Shown: positions 42,071 to 51,133, counted from the stretch's first letter. The stretch is 51,133 bases of DNA from Planctomycetota bacterium (GCA_027621295.1 JAQCBR010000014.1:1-51133), one strand, 5' to 3'. The notes: generated from the sequence alone by a model not told the origin. Program-made: numbers and translations.

Positions 42071-45070
42071 ATGCAGCGAGCCCACCTCGTGCGGGCGGCC
42101 CTCGGCGCCGCGCTCCTCCTCGTCGACTCTGCGATCGCCCAGGCACCGGCGTCGGCGGCCGGCCTGGAGTTCCGCTGCGTGGGACCCACGCGCGGTGGAC
42201 GGGTCACGGCGGTCGCTGGCGTCCGTCAGCGCCGCGGCGAGTTCTACATGGGGGCGACGGGCGGCGGGGTCTTCAAGACGCGGGACTTCGGCTCGCGCTG
42301 GGAGAACGTCTCGGACGGTTTCTTCGCGTCGCCGTCGATCGGCGCGATCCGGGTCGCACCATCCAACCCGGACGTGGTCTGGGTCGGGACCGGGTCGGAG
42401 GCGCTGCGCAGCAACGTGATCCAGGGGGCTGGCGTCTACCGGTCGGTGGACGCGGGCAAGAGCTGGAGCTTCGTCGGGCTCGGGGATGCCGGCCAGATCG
42501 GCGCGGTCGAGGTCGATCCGCGGGACCCGGACGTGGCCTACGTGGCGGTGGTCGGCAAGGCGTTCCGGCCGAGCGCCGAGCGTGGGCTCTACCGGACCAC
42601 GGACGGTGGCGAGACCTGGGAGCGCCTCCTCTTCGTCTCCGAACGGACGGGAATCGTCGATGTCGAGATCTCGCCGGCCGATCCGAACGTGCTCTACGCG
42701 GCCGCGTGGACCGCGGAGCGCAAGCCCTGGACGATCCGGAGCGGCAGCGAGGAGGGCGGCGTGTTCCGCTCGATGGACGCGGGCGCGACCTGGACGCGGC
42801 TGACGGAAGGGCTGCCGGGAGGCGTCGTCGGCAAGGCGGACCTCGCGGTCACGCCCGCGGCTCCGGCGCGCGTCTACGTGCTGATCGAGGCGCCGGACGA
42901 CGTGGGCGGCGTCTACCGCTCGGATGACGGCGGCGACCACTTCGAGCAGACGTCGTCCGACTCGGGGCCGCGAGTGCGGCCGTTCTACTACACCAACATC
43001 GACGCCGATCCGCAGGACGCCGACCGCGTCTACGTGTCGGCGACGGGCTTCTACCGTTCGACCGACGGCGGGAAGACCTTCAGGCGTCGGGGTACGCCGC
43101 ACGGCGACAACCACGACCTGTGGATCCACCCCGACGACTCGGACCTGATGGTCCAGGCCAACGACGGCGGCGCGAACGTGACGCTCGACGGCGGCGACAC
43201 CTGGTCGACCCAGGACAACCAGCCGACCGCCGAGCTGTACCAGGTCGCGTTCGACGAGCGCGAGCCGTACTGGCTGTACGCGGGCCAGCAGGACAACACG
43301 ACGATCCGTGTCCCGGTGCTCCCGCCGCGGGCCGCCCTCGGCGGCGCAGCGTCGTTCTGGGAAGCGGTCGGCGGGTGCGAGACCGGTCCCGCGGTGCCGA
43401 ATCCGGGCGACCCCGACGTCGTCTACGCGGCGTGCAAGGGACGGTTCCAGGTCTACCGGGCGCGGACCGGCCAGACGCAGAGCTACGACGTGACGGCCGC
43501 GAACATGTACGGCCACGACCCGAAGGACCTGCGCGACCGGTTCCAGCGCGTCTCGCCGATCCACGTGTCGCCGCACGATCCGGGCGTGGTCTACCACGCG
43601 TCGCAGTTCGTCTACCGGACGCGGGACGAGGGGCGGACCTGGGACCGCATCTCCCCCGACCTGACGGCGTTCGACCCCGAGCGACAGGGCATCTCCGGCG
43701 AGCCGATCACGCGCGACATCACCGGCGAGGAGTTCTACTCGTGTCTGTACGCGCTGAAGGAGTCGCCGCGCGTCGAGGGGCTGATCTGGGTCGGTGCGAA
43801 CGACGGTCCGATCCATGTCACGCGTGACGGCGGCCGGACTTGGTCCGACGTCACGCCGGCTCAGATCGAGCCGGGTGGTCGGGTGCAGTGTGTGGAGCCG
43901 TCGCCTCACGCGGACGGCACCGCGTTCGTGACCGTGCTCCGCTACCAGCTCGGGGACGATCGGCCGTATGCGCTTCGGACTCGGGACTTCGGCGCGAGCT
44001 GGGCGCTGATCACCGACGGCAGCAACGGCATCCCCGCCGACGAGCCGGTCCGAGTGGTTCGCGCCGACCCCGTGCGGGAAGGGCTGCTCTACTGCGGGAC
44101 GGAGCGCGGACTCTACCTGTCCTTCGATGACGGCGGCGTCTGGCAGCCGTTGCGGCAGGGGCTCCCGGTCGTGCCGGTGACCGACATCGCGATCCATCCG
44201 CGGGGCGACCTCGTGCTGTCGACGATGGGGCGGTCGTTCTGGGTCCTCGACGACCTCGGGCCGCTGCGCGCGTTCGGAGCGGGACTCGCGGACGACGTCC
44301 TCGCCTGGGCCGAACCGAGCCGGGCGCTGCGTCAGCACCACCGCGGTTCGCGTTCGATCCCCGAGTATCCGTCGCCGGGTGCCGTGCTCGACTACTGGGT
44401 GCCCGAAGGCTTCGGGGGCGAACTCACGCTCGAGGTCCGCGGTCCTTCCGGCGAGCTCGTCCGCGTGATCTCGAGCGAGTCGCCGGGCGAGGAGTGGGTC
44501 GAACCCGACGAGCCGGGCATGCGCGCGCTCGAGCTGCTGCGCGTCGGCACGCCGAAGCTGCCGAAGGCGCCGGGCGCGAACCGGTTCCGCTGGGACATGC
44601 AGCACGCAGGTGCGTGGCACCCCGACCGACGCCGCGCCGGTGGCCAGGGTCCGATGGTGGCGCCCGGCCGCTATCGCCTGCGTCTGTCCGGGGCCGGTCT
44701 CCGCGCCGAGGCCGAGCTCGACGTAGCGCTCGAGCAGCGCGTGCTCGACGAGGGCGTGACGCTCGAGGACGTGAAGGCCCAGGAACGGATCGGCCTGCAG
44801 ATCCGGGACGCGATCAGCCGCGCGCGCCGGATCGAGGCGCAGGCCGCCGAGGAGACCGACGACGAAGCGCTGCGCGCGGTGCGCGCCGAGGTCCTCGTCG
44901 CGCTCCGCACCGCGCGCGGCACCTACCAGCAGCCGATGCTCCTCGACCAGCTCGGCTACCTCGCGGGAATCGTCCGCGGAGCGGACCAGGCCCCTGGGCG
45001 CGACGTCGAGGAGCGCCTCGCCGAGTGGGAGGCGCAGCTGGCGGACCTGGACAGCCGGCTGCGTCGCTGA
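42071..45070 (+). CDS. Secreted sortilin/BNR-type beta-propeller protein (paralogue 2)
   Basis: 999 residues. Signal peptide MQRAHLVRAALGAALLLVDS, then AIAQA. About 690 residues of Asp-box/VPS10-like blades: TRDFGSRW, SVDAGKSW, TTDGGETW, SMDAGATW, STDGGKTF, TLDGGDTW, TRDEGRTW, TRDGGRTW. A beta domain follows (about 760-900, including LPKAPGANRFRWDM). The last 100 residues are coiled-coil-like with many Glu and Arg. The layout, blades then a WDM-type domain then a helical tail, is that of large planctomycetal and Bacteroidetes 'glycosyl hydrolase-like' BNR proteins, for which activity is not shown. It ends at the terminator hairpin 45085-45116. Confidence 0.92.
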   Translation: MQRAHLVRAALGAALLLVDSAIAQAPASAAGLEFRCVGPTRGGRVTAVAGVRQRRGEFYMGATGGGVFKTRDFGSRWENVSDGFFASPSIGAIRVAPSNPDVVWVGTGSEALRSNVIQGAGVYRSVDAGKSWSFVGLGDAGQIGAVEVDPRDPDVAYVAVVGKAFRPSAERGLYRTTDGGETWERLLFVSERTGIVDVEISPADPNVLYAAAWTAERKPWTIRSGSEEGGVFRSMDAGATWTRLTEGLPGGVVGKADLAVTPAAPARVYVLIEAPDDVGGVYRSDDGGDHFEQTSSDSGPRVRPFYYTNIDADPQDADRVYVSATGFYRSTDGGKTFRRRGTPHGDNHDLWIHPDDSDLMVQANDGGANVTLDGGDTWSTQDNQPTAELYQVAFDEREPYWLYAGQQDNTTIRVPVLPPRAALGGAASFWEAVGGCETGPAVPNPGDPDVVYAACKGRFQVYRARTGQTQSYDVTAANMYGHDPKDLRDRFQRVSPIHVSPHDPGVVYHASQFVYRTRDEGRTWDRISPDLTAFDPERQGISGEPITRDITGEEFYSCLYALKESPRVEGLIWVGANDGPIHVTRDGGRTWSDVTPAQIEPGGRVQCVEPSPHADGTAFVTVLRYQLGDDRPYALRTRDFGASWALITDGSNGIPADEPVRVVRADPVREGLLYCGTERGLYLSFDDGGVWQPLRQGLPVVPVTDIAIHPRGDLVLSTMGRSFWVLDDLGPLRAFGAGLADDVLAWAEPSRALRQHHRGSRSIPEYPSPGAVLDYWVPEGFGGELTLEVRGPSGELVRVISSESPGEEWVEPDEPGMRALELLRVGTPKLPKAPGANRFRWDMQHAGAWHPDRRRAGGQGPMVAPGRYRLRLSGAGLRAEAELDVALEQRVLDEGVTLEDVKAQERIGLQIRDAISRARRIEAQAAEETDDEALRAVRAEVLVALRTARGTYQQPMLLDQLGYLAGIVRGADQAPGRDVEERLAEWEAQLADLDSRLRR

Positions 45071-45084
45071 GCCCGGAAACGACG

Positions 45085-45116
45085 ACGCCCCGGCCGGTGG
45101 GAACCGGCCAGGGCGT
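45085..45116. terminator. Bidirectional hairpin terminator
   Basis: ACGCCC, a mismatch, GGCCGGT, a GGGA loop, ACCGGCC, a mismatch, GGGCGT. The stem is 13 bp with one mismatch and lies between convergent genes (BNR protein ending at 45070, GroEL ending at 45168). No U-tract on either strand. This is the longest near-perfect stem at a convergent junction here. Confidence 0.75.
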
Positions 45117-45167
45117 GTGCGGGGGCGACGGCGCGAGCCGTCGCACGTCGGCGTGTCGAATGGACGG

Positions 45168-46796
<1,629 letters not shown>

Positions 46797-46852
46797 GGTG
46801 TGTTCCTGGGTGTGCGGTGGGGTGTGGGAAGGGGGGTCGGTTCAGGCTCCGA

Positions 46853-47161
46853 TCACTCGACGACGCCGAGGATCTCCTCCTCCGACAGGATCACGAACTC
46901 CTCGCCGTCGACCTTCACCTCGGTGCCGGCGTAGGAGGAGAACAGGACGCGGTCCTTGACCTTCACCGAGAAGGCGGCGCGCTCGCCGTTCTTCAGCAGC
47001 TTGCCGCTGCCGAGCGCGAGGATGATGCCTTCGCGCGGCTTCTCCTTCGCGGCGTCGGGCAGGATGATCCCGCCCTTCGTGGTCTCTTCGGCCTCGACGC
47101 GCTTGATGACCACGCGGTCGCCGATGGGGGTGATCTTCGTCGCGGACTTGGTCTTCGCCAT
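46853..47161 (-). CDS. groES: Co-chaperonin GroES
   Basis: 102 residues. Conserved ITPIGDRVVIKRVEAEE at the start, the mobile loop TKGGIILPD and the roof/barrel part follow. It starts ATG at 47161 with an AGAGAAG-type Shine-Dalgarno about 8 bp upstream. Caps the GroEL ring. No CIRCE element (TTAGCACTC with GAGTGCTAA) was found in the 106-bp leader, so HrcA control is not supported. A perfect hairpin (47178-47192) lies in the leader. Confidence 0.96.
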   Translation of the reverse strand: MAKTKSATKITPIGDRVVIKRVEAEETTKGGIILPDAAKEKPREGIILALGSGKLLKNGERAAFSVKVKDRVLFSSYAGTEVKVDGEEFVILSEEEILGVVE

Positions 47162-47177
47162 GGCTTGCTTCTCTTGG

Positions 47178-47192
47178 GGCCGCTCGGCGGCC
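47178..47192 (-). promoter_or_regulatory. Hairpin in the groES leader
   Basis: GGCCGC, loop TCG, GCGGCC: a perfect 6-bp stem 17 bp upstream of the groES start, next to the ribosome binding site. It may affect translation start or be incidental. Confidence 0.35.
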
Positions 47193-47267
47193 GGTGGGGT
47201 TGGGAGAGTTTCGAGTTGGTTTCGGGGTTCCGTCGGGCGGGCGCGCGGTCGGCTCGTGCCGGGTGCG

Positions 47268-47792
47268 TCAGCGCCTGCGACGACGGGGAGGTCGGTTCGG
47301 GTCGTCCGCGCTGCGGCCGAGTGCGCCTCGGCCGGTCCGTGGACCGGGGCCCGGGTAGAGGTCCTGGAGTCGGACCGGCAGGGTCGAGCCGGGCCGGCCG
47401 TGACCGGGTTCGTCCCCCAGCACGTGCCGCTGGATCAACTCGTCCAGCGCCCGGCGCAGCAGCTTGAGATCGAGCGGCTTGCGCAGGAACTGCGAGATGC
47501 CGAGTTCGAGCGCGAGGCGCGCTTCTTCCCGGGTCGCTTCGCCAGACATCAGGATCGACGGCACGGGCCGGATCTCGGCCGCGATGCGGCGGTAGACCTC
47601 GACGCCGCTCAGGCCTGGCAGGTGGAGGTCGAGGATCGAGATGTCGACCTGGACGCGGCGGGCGATCTCGACGGCCTCGTCTCCGCGCCCCGTGGCGTGG
47701 ACGTGCCAACCCCGCTGGCGCAGCAGCTCGAGGAGCACGCTGCGCAGCGGGTCGTCGTCTTCGACCAGCAGAACGGAAAGCGAACGGGCCAT
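47268..47792 (-). CDS. Single-domain response regulator (CheY-like)
   Basis: 174 residues. The receiver domain is complete: acidic pocket Glu11-Asp12-Asp13 (VLLVEDDD), phosphoacceptor Asp55 (SILDLHLPG), Ser83 (ILMSGEA) and Lys105 (RKPLD). From about residue 125 the tail is Gly/Pro/Arg-rich without a DNA-binding or enzyme domain, ending in an Arg run. It may act by protein binding, in phosphorelay or stress control. No histidine kinase is in the window. It lies upstream of groES-groEL on the same strand (106 bp), so it could share a transcript. Confidence 0.93.
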   Translation of the reverse strand: MARSLSVLLVEDDDPLRSVLLELLRQRGWHVHATGRGDEAVEIARRVQVDISILDLHLPGLSGVEVYRRIAAEIRPVPSILMSGEATREEARLALELGISQFLRKPLDLKLLRRALDELIQRHVLGDEPGHGRPGSTLPVRLQDLYPGPGPRTGRGALGRSADDPNRPPRRRRR

Positions 47793-48323
47793 GATCTCGG
47801 CCGGGCGGACCGGCTCGCGCGAAAAGCAAGCCGCGTGCCGGTCCCGCGACGAAGCCGCAAGTCCATGACGGGCAAGAGCTAACGGGTTTCAGCCGTAGCT
47901 GGCTCGAGGCCCGTCGGACTGCCATCCTGTCACCGTGGCAGCGAGCCTACCCCGGGAGGCTGTCAGGCTGACACGCTGGCCTGATCCCGGGTCCGGGGTC
48001 GCAGCACGCTCCATGCGTCCTGTCGCCCGAGATCGATCGGTCCCCGGGCGCCTCCGCCGAGCGGCGCGGCAGGAGGGCGCGTTTCCGGAGAAACCCACGG
48101 CCGGGCCGCGCTCGCGAGGGAGCAGCCGGAGGTCTGCGACGGACTCAGGTCACGGGCCCAGCCGCGACCGCGTAGCGGTCGCCGGCAAGCGGTCGAAGGT
48201 CTGTGAGGGTGTGACGAAATCTCGTCACACGCTCTCACGCGGCCGCGGAGCGGGCCGCCAAGCGAGCACTTCACAGCCTGTGGACTGATCTGGTCACAGG
48301 CTGTGTGACTCCGTCACGGACCC
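47793..48323. other. Non-coding region rich in perfect hairpins
   Basis: About 530 bp without a credible gene, between the response regulator and the acidic zinc-ribbon gene (both minus strand), so it holds the promoter of the former and the end of the latter. Dyads, all exact: TGTCA/TGACA at 47961-47973; GCGACCGC/GCGGTCGC at 48164-48182; GTGTGACGA/TCGTCACAC with loop AATC at 48209-48230 (an outer GTGAG/CTCAC pair at 48203-48238); CACAGCCTGTG/CACAGGCTGTG at 48272-48305; GTGAC/GTCAC at 48305-48317. A quasi-palindrome lies near 47933-47945. Candidates are terminator, operator array or a structured RNA. Confidence 0.55.
48272..48317 (-). terminator. Probable terminator of the acidic zinc-ribbon gene
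   Basis: A perfect 11-bp stem (48272-48282 with 48295-48305, 12-nt loop) and a 5-bp stem (48305-48317) lie directly past the stop at 48324. No U-tract is visible. Assigned by position. Confidence 0.5.
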
Positions 48324-48644
48324 TCAATCTTCGTCTTCGAAGTCGTCGTCGTCCTCGTCCTCGTCTTCGTCCTCGTCGAGGTCGTAGTCTTCGTCGTCCT
48401 CGTCGTCGGACTCTTCCTCGTCGTCCTCGTCCTCTTCGTCCTCGAAGTCGTCGTCGAGGTCTTCGAGGTCATCGACGTCGTCCATGTCCTCTTCCTCGTA
48501 GCTCTCGAGGATGCGGTCCCAGTTGGCGACCTCGATCGGGGAGTTGCAGGTGAGGCAGACTCCGTCGTTGTCGCGGAGGTCCTCGATCCGCTCCAGCGTG
48601 CGGTAGACATCACCGCACTCTGGGCACCGAACGGCCTTGCCCAT
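48324..48644 (-). CDS. Zinc-ribbon protein with long Asp/Glu tail
   Basis: 106 residues from the ATG at 48644; the frame is open upstream but that segment is antisense to the next gene. Residues 1-47 form a zinc ribbon: C-P-E-C (Cys7, Cys10) and C-L-T-C (Cys30, Cys33). Residues 48-106 are nearly all Asp and Glu (about 80%), with only scattered hydrophobics. Layout recalls FYDLN-type acidic-tail proteins and the acidic tail of RNA polymerase delta, but sequence outside the tail does not match either clearly. A nucleic-acid mimic, histone-like chaperone or RNA polymerase partner are possible; this is inference. The tail is coded by GAC/GAG/GAA runs, giving a low-complexity tract at 48330-48500. 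Confidence 0.85.
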   Translation of the reverse strand: MGKAVRCPECGDVYRTLERIEDLRDNDGVCLTCNSPIEVANWDRILESYEEEDMDDVDDLEDLDDDFEDEEDEDDEEESDDEDDEDYDLDEDEDEDEDDDDFEDED

Positions 48645-48741
48645 GGCTTTCCGTGGCTCCGTGCTCGGGTTCAGAAGTTCACTGGGCCGGCACTCCCGGT
48701 CCGTGGTCCGGATTCCTACCACCCCCGGGGTCCCTTGCAAG

Positions 48742-48771
48742 CGGCCCGGCTCCAAAAAAACCGCCGGGTCG
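48742..48771. promoter_or_regulatory. Hairpin with A7 loop between divergent genes
   Basis: CGGCCCGGC pairs with GCCGGGTCG (9 bp, one G-U) around a 12-nt loop holding seven A. It sits between the acidic zinc-ribbon gene (start 48644, minus) and the small membrane protein (start 48787, plus), 15 bp before the latter's start codon. It could block or position initiation, or be an old terminator. Confidence 0.4.
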
Positions 48772-48786
48772 GCCGATGAATCAGGG

Positions 48787-49185
48787 GTGGGACGGACCAA
48801 CTGGATCCTCGCAGCGATGGGACTCGCCGCCTGCCTCGCGCTCGGCGCGATGATGAAGCAGGTCCTCAGGGTCCATGCCGACCGCAACCCGATCCCAGCA
48901 GCGCGCGCCGTGGACGCGGCTTGTCGATCCGAGCTGGCCGGCCGCGCCGGGTTCCGCACCGAGGATCGCGGCGTGCGGAAGATCGGCTTCCTGACCCTGG
49001 AGCCGGTCGAGGGCGTGCACGTGCAGCGTCTCGTCGAGCGCGCGGGCGAACAGGCATGGCTGACGCTCGGGAGGGGCAGCGTCGGACGTCTCTACGTCGT
49101 CCTCCCCGACGAGCGCTACGAGGTGCTGCCGCCCTGGGAGCCGGGTCCGCGCGTGCTGCGGGCGGCTTCCGCGCCCGGGCGGTGA
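48787..49185 (+). CDS. Small single-pass membrane protein, unknown function
   Basis: 132 residues from the GTG at 48787; an ATG at 48817 is possible. One N-terminal membrane helix (WILAAMGLAACLALGAMM), then a soluble domain of about 100 residues with a beta-rich core (KIGFLTLEPVEGVHVQRLVE, GSVGRLYVVLPDERYEVLP). No family recognised. The next gene starts 31 bp later, so they may share a transcript. Confidence 0.6.
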   Translation: MGRTNWILAAMGLAACLALGAMMKQVLRVHADRNPIPAARAVDAACRSELAGRAGFRTEDRGVRKIGFLTLEPVEGVHVQRLVERAGEQAWLTLGRGSVGRLYVVLPDERYEVLPPWEPGPRVLRAASAPGR

Positions 49186-49216
49186 TCGCCGGCCGCCAGT
49201 CCCGCACAATGCGACG

Positions 49217-51127
49217 ATGCTCCCCGCCGCCACCGTGGCCCTCGGCATCGCGGCCCTCGCTCCGCAGGGAGCAGACACGCCGGGTCCGAACGTTCGTCTG
49301 ACGAATCCGTCGGCGGTGTCGCGCGTCGAGCGGGTTCGCTTCTCGATGCCGTGGCCAGAGGGCGCACACCGCGAACTCTCGCGAGTCCGCGTCGGCGACG
49401 CGGTCTCGCCCTGCGTACCGCTGCTCCGTTGGCGCGACGGATCGATCGCGCTCGTCCAGGTGCATGCGCTCGTCGACGTCGACGCGAACGCCGACGTCAC
49501 GCTCGAGGTCGTCCCGGTCGACGGCGGTCCGGACGCCGGCCCGGCCGCGCAGATGCCGCCGGTCGAAGTCGAGCTCGAGGATGCGTTCGGCCGCGTCTTC
49601 ACGGCGCGCTTCGCTGCCGCCGAGCTGTCGCGCGCGTCGACTCCGCACGTCCGGACTGCGGTGTTCCGCGGGCTGTTCGAGCGACGCGACGGAGATGGCC
49701 GCACCGCGATGTTCGGCAGCCAGCTCTTCGTGACCGAACTCGACGAGCCGCGGCGAACCGAGATCCACCTCGTCCTCGACGCCGACCAGGGCGACCAGGA
49801 GCCGGTCGTCGGCACCGCGCGTATCCGGCGCCTGTCGGTTCGATCCACGGACCCGGGGGCCGAGCTTCGCGCGCGGCACGGTACTCTTCGAGCCATGCCG
49901 CGGACCGCGGGGAGCTCGCTCGATCTCCTCGGGCCTTCGGACGCGATCTACGTCGGTGATCGGACGCGGCAGGCGTTCCTGGTCGATCTGATCCCCTCGG
50001 GCGAGGCTGCATCCGCCGCGACTCTGCCGCCGCTCGAAGTCTGGCCGGACGCGGCATGGGTGCGGCACGCCGGGGCGTTCGGACTGCACGGTGGGCCAGG
50101 TCCCGTCGCGGCGCGCGCCTCCGACGGCGCGCCCGCGGAACCCTGGTGGAAACGCCTCGACGGCGGACCGTTCGGCGGCCTGATGGAGCCGCGCGACCTG
50201 ACGCACACCGCGTTCGGATGGCCTCCGTCGGCGCTGCACGGACTCGTTGCGCGCGGGTCCTACCAGCATCTCGAGGAAGCACGTGCCTCGGTGCTGCAGG
50301 GTGGACTGCGCCCCGCTGCGGCGATCGAGCTGCGCGCACCCGCCGCGACGGAGTCGATGCGAGAAGGTCTGTCAGCATCCGCACGCGCGCGGCCGCACGG
50401 CTTCGTGGCGTTCGACTACGAACACGTGACCGCCGACCTGCCGTTCGACGTCTACTGGTGGACCGGCGACCCGTTCGCCCACGACCAGCTGCGTCGCCTT
50501 GGAGAGTCGATCCCACGGCTCCTCGCATCACCGGTGTTCCGGACGAGTCGAGGTGAGGGCGCGTGCTTGCGAGCGGGAGTCGCGGCGGCACGCGCGACCG
50601 GCGACGGCGATCTGCTCGAACGGCTCGTCACTCACACGCGCGAGGTCCTGGCGCCGCTCGTCGGTCCCGACGATCCGCGCCGAGCCCACGCTCTGGCCCA
50701 GCCACCCGACGTCCGCGCGCTCGGCCCTCAGCACCCGTTCGATGTCCCGTGGCAGATGGGGCTACTCGTCCACGGTCTCCATGCGCTCTGGGCAGCCACT
50801 GGTGACGAGACTTCCCGCGCGCTCGCGCTGCGCATCGCGAACCGCTTGGCAGGACCGTGCTGGCTGACGGAGGAGGGGCTCGCCGGCTTCGTGTCGGCGC
50901 GCGATCCGAACGTGCGTGCGGTGAGCCCCGCAGGTGTTGGCGGTGCGAACGGCATCGCGATCGGGGCGTTCACGCTCGCCGCAGAGATGGCCGAGGACGA
51001 CGCATCACGCTCGCTGTTCGAAGATCGGGCGCGTCGGATGGTGGATCGATCCAACGGGGAACAAGGCCCCGCCTGGGCCACGGAACTCTGGCGGGACCGC
51101 CGGGCTGGATCCCTGCGGCGCAACTGA
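49217..51127 (+). CDS. Secreted RIFT-barrel/alpha-toroid protein, polysaccharide-lyase-like
   Basis: 636 residues; stop 6 bp before the window end. The N-terminus is weakly signal-like (MLPAATVALGIAALAPQGAD). Residues 25-95 (VRLTNPSAVSRVERVRFSMP, LLRWRDGSIALVQV) match the N-terminal RIFT-barrel pattern of PcRGLX/YetA-type proteins. From about 390 to the end, helices with FVAFDYEHVTADLPFDVYWW, TGD and LRRLGESIPRLL fit an (alpha/alpha)6 toroid. Such proteins include exo-acting rhamnogalacturonan lyases; the catalytic residues could not be confirmed, so lyase activity is a guess. Confidence 0.82.
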   Translation: MLPAATVALGIAALAPQGADTPGPNVRLTNPSAVSRVERVRFSMPWPEGAHRELSRVRVGDAVSPCVPLLRWRDGSIALVQVHALVDVDANADVTLEVVPVDGGPDAGPAAQMPPVEVELEDAFGRVFTARFAAAELSRASTPHVRTAVFRGLFERRDGDGRTAMFGSQLFVTELDEPRRTEIHLVLDADQGDQEPVVGTARIRRLSVRSTDPGAELRARHGTLRAMPRTAGSSLDLLGPSDAIYVGDRTRQAFLVDLIPSGEAASAATLPPLEVWPDAAWVRHAGAFGLHGGPGPVAARASDGAPAEPWWKRLDGGPFGGLMEPRDLTHTAFGWPPSALHGLVARGSYQHLEEARASVLQGGLRPAAAIELRAPAATESMREGLSASARARPHGFVAFDYEHVTADLPFDVYWWTGDPFAHDQLRRLGESIPRLLASPVFRTSRGEGACLRAGVAAARATGDGDLLERLVTHTREVLAPLVGPDDPRRAHALAQPPDVRALGPQHPFDVPWQMGLLVHGLHALWAATGDETSRALALRIANRLAGPCWLTEEGLAGFVSARDPNVRAVSPAGVGGANGIAIGAFTLAAEMAEDDASRSLFEDRARRMVDRSNGEQGPAWATELWRDRRAGSLRRN

Positions 51128-51133
51128 GCCGAC

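Noticed and set aside
40584-42146. Long N-terminal extension of the 39915 lipoprotein frame.
   Set aside because: Antisense to the phosphodiesterase gene. The lipoprotein signal at 40583 sets the start.
47162-47267. CIRCE element upstream of groES.
   Set aside because: Neither TTAGCACTC nor GAGTGCTAA-like halves are present in the gap.
48330-48500. Low-complexity GTC/CTC tract as a repeat or CRISPR-like element.
   Set aside because: It is the coding sequence of the Asp/Glu tail; there is no regular spacing or spacers.

Overview
The window is about 51 kb of uniformly GC-rich, gene-dense bacterial chromosome. It shows no transposase, integrase, tRNA, rRNA, CRISPR array or obvious compositional island. 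Gene content points to Planctomycetota: many large secreted proteins with signal peptides ending in A-x-A or AQ, a Cys-type sulfatase, a double DUF1080 protein, two secreted HEAT-VWA proteins, a TPR-sulfotransferase, two sortilin/BNR-type propellers, a CE15 esterase and a type III glutamine synthetase. I infer the deep-branching marine lineages with very GC-rich genomes, but the sequence alone does not fix the class.

Layout. 1-3.9 kb: end of a secreted propeller-like protein, a secreted HEAT-VWA protein and a YedF/DsrE-type sulfur protein. 4-6.1 kb: a DUF4136 lipoprotein, biotin-protein ligase and a degenerate Fic-like protein. 6.1-10.8 kb: an AsmA/TamB-like envelope protein, a glucuronoyl-esterase-like CE15 protein and a Nudix hydrolase. 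10.8-16 kb: a seven-repeat FG-GAP secreted propeller, an enolase-superfamily dehydratase/epimerase, a coiled-coil lipoprotein and a secreted alpha/alpha-toroid protein. 16-20 kb: a second HEAT-VWA protein and a TPR-sulfotransferase. 20-29.5 kb: a run of four large secreted proteins on the plus strand (M28 peptidase, subtilisin with three Fn3 repeats, PKD-LamG protein, BNR propeller). 29.5-36.2 kb: DUF2130 protein, sulfatase, an unknown membrane-anchored protein and glutamine synthetase III. 36.4-45 kb: an unknown secreted protein, the DUF1080 protein, an i-type-lysozyme-like protein beside a DUF1851 protein, a lipoprotein, a phosphodiesterase-like protein and a second BNR propeller. 45-51 kb: groES-groEL, a single-domain response regulator, a hairpin-rich non-coding stretch, a zinc-ribbon protein with a huge acidic tail, a small membrane protein and a lyase-like secreted protein.

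How the genes fit together. Few genes form operons; most are single units on alternating strands, with convergent pairs often only 5-50 bp apart. Several secreted enzymes (CE15, sulfatase, DUF1080, lyase-like protein, peptidases) suit growth on sulfated, esterified polysaccharides and proteins of particles or algae. Housekeeping functions are BirA, GroESL and GSIII.

Most noteworthy: (i) a shared C-terminal domain of about 110-130 residues on otherwise unrelated secreted proteins (FG-GAP, M28 and LamG proteins, with more distant versions elsewhere), a candidate sorting or attachment module; (ii) a Fic-fold protein whose catalytic loop has lost its His, Gly and Arg; (iii) a bacterial i-type-lysozyme-like protein lacking most of the disulfides, next to an immunity-type DUF1851 protein; (iv) a zinc ribbon fused to an almost purely Asp/Glu tail, followed by a roughly 530-bp non-coding region full of perfect hairpins; (v) competing dyads in the glutamine synthetase leader.
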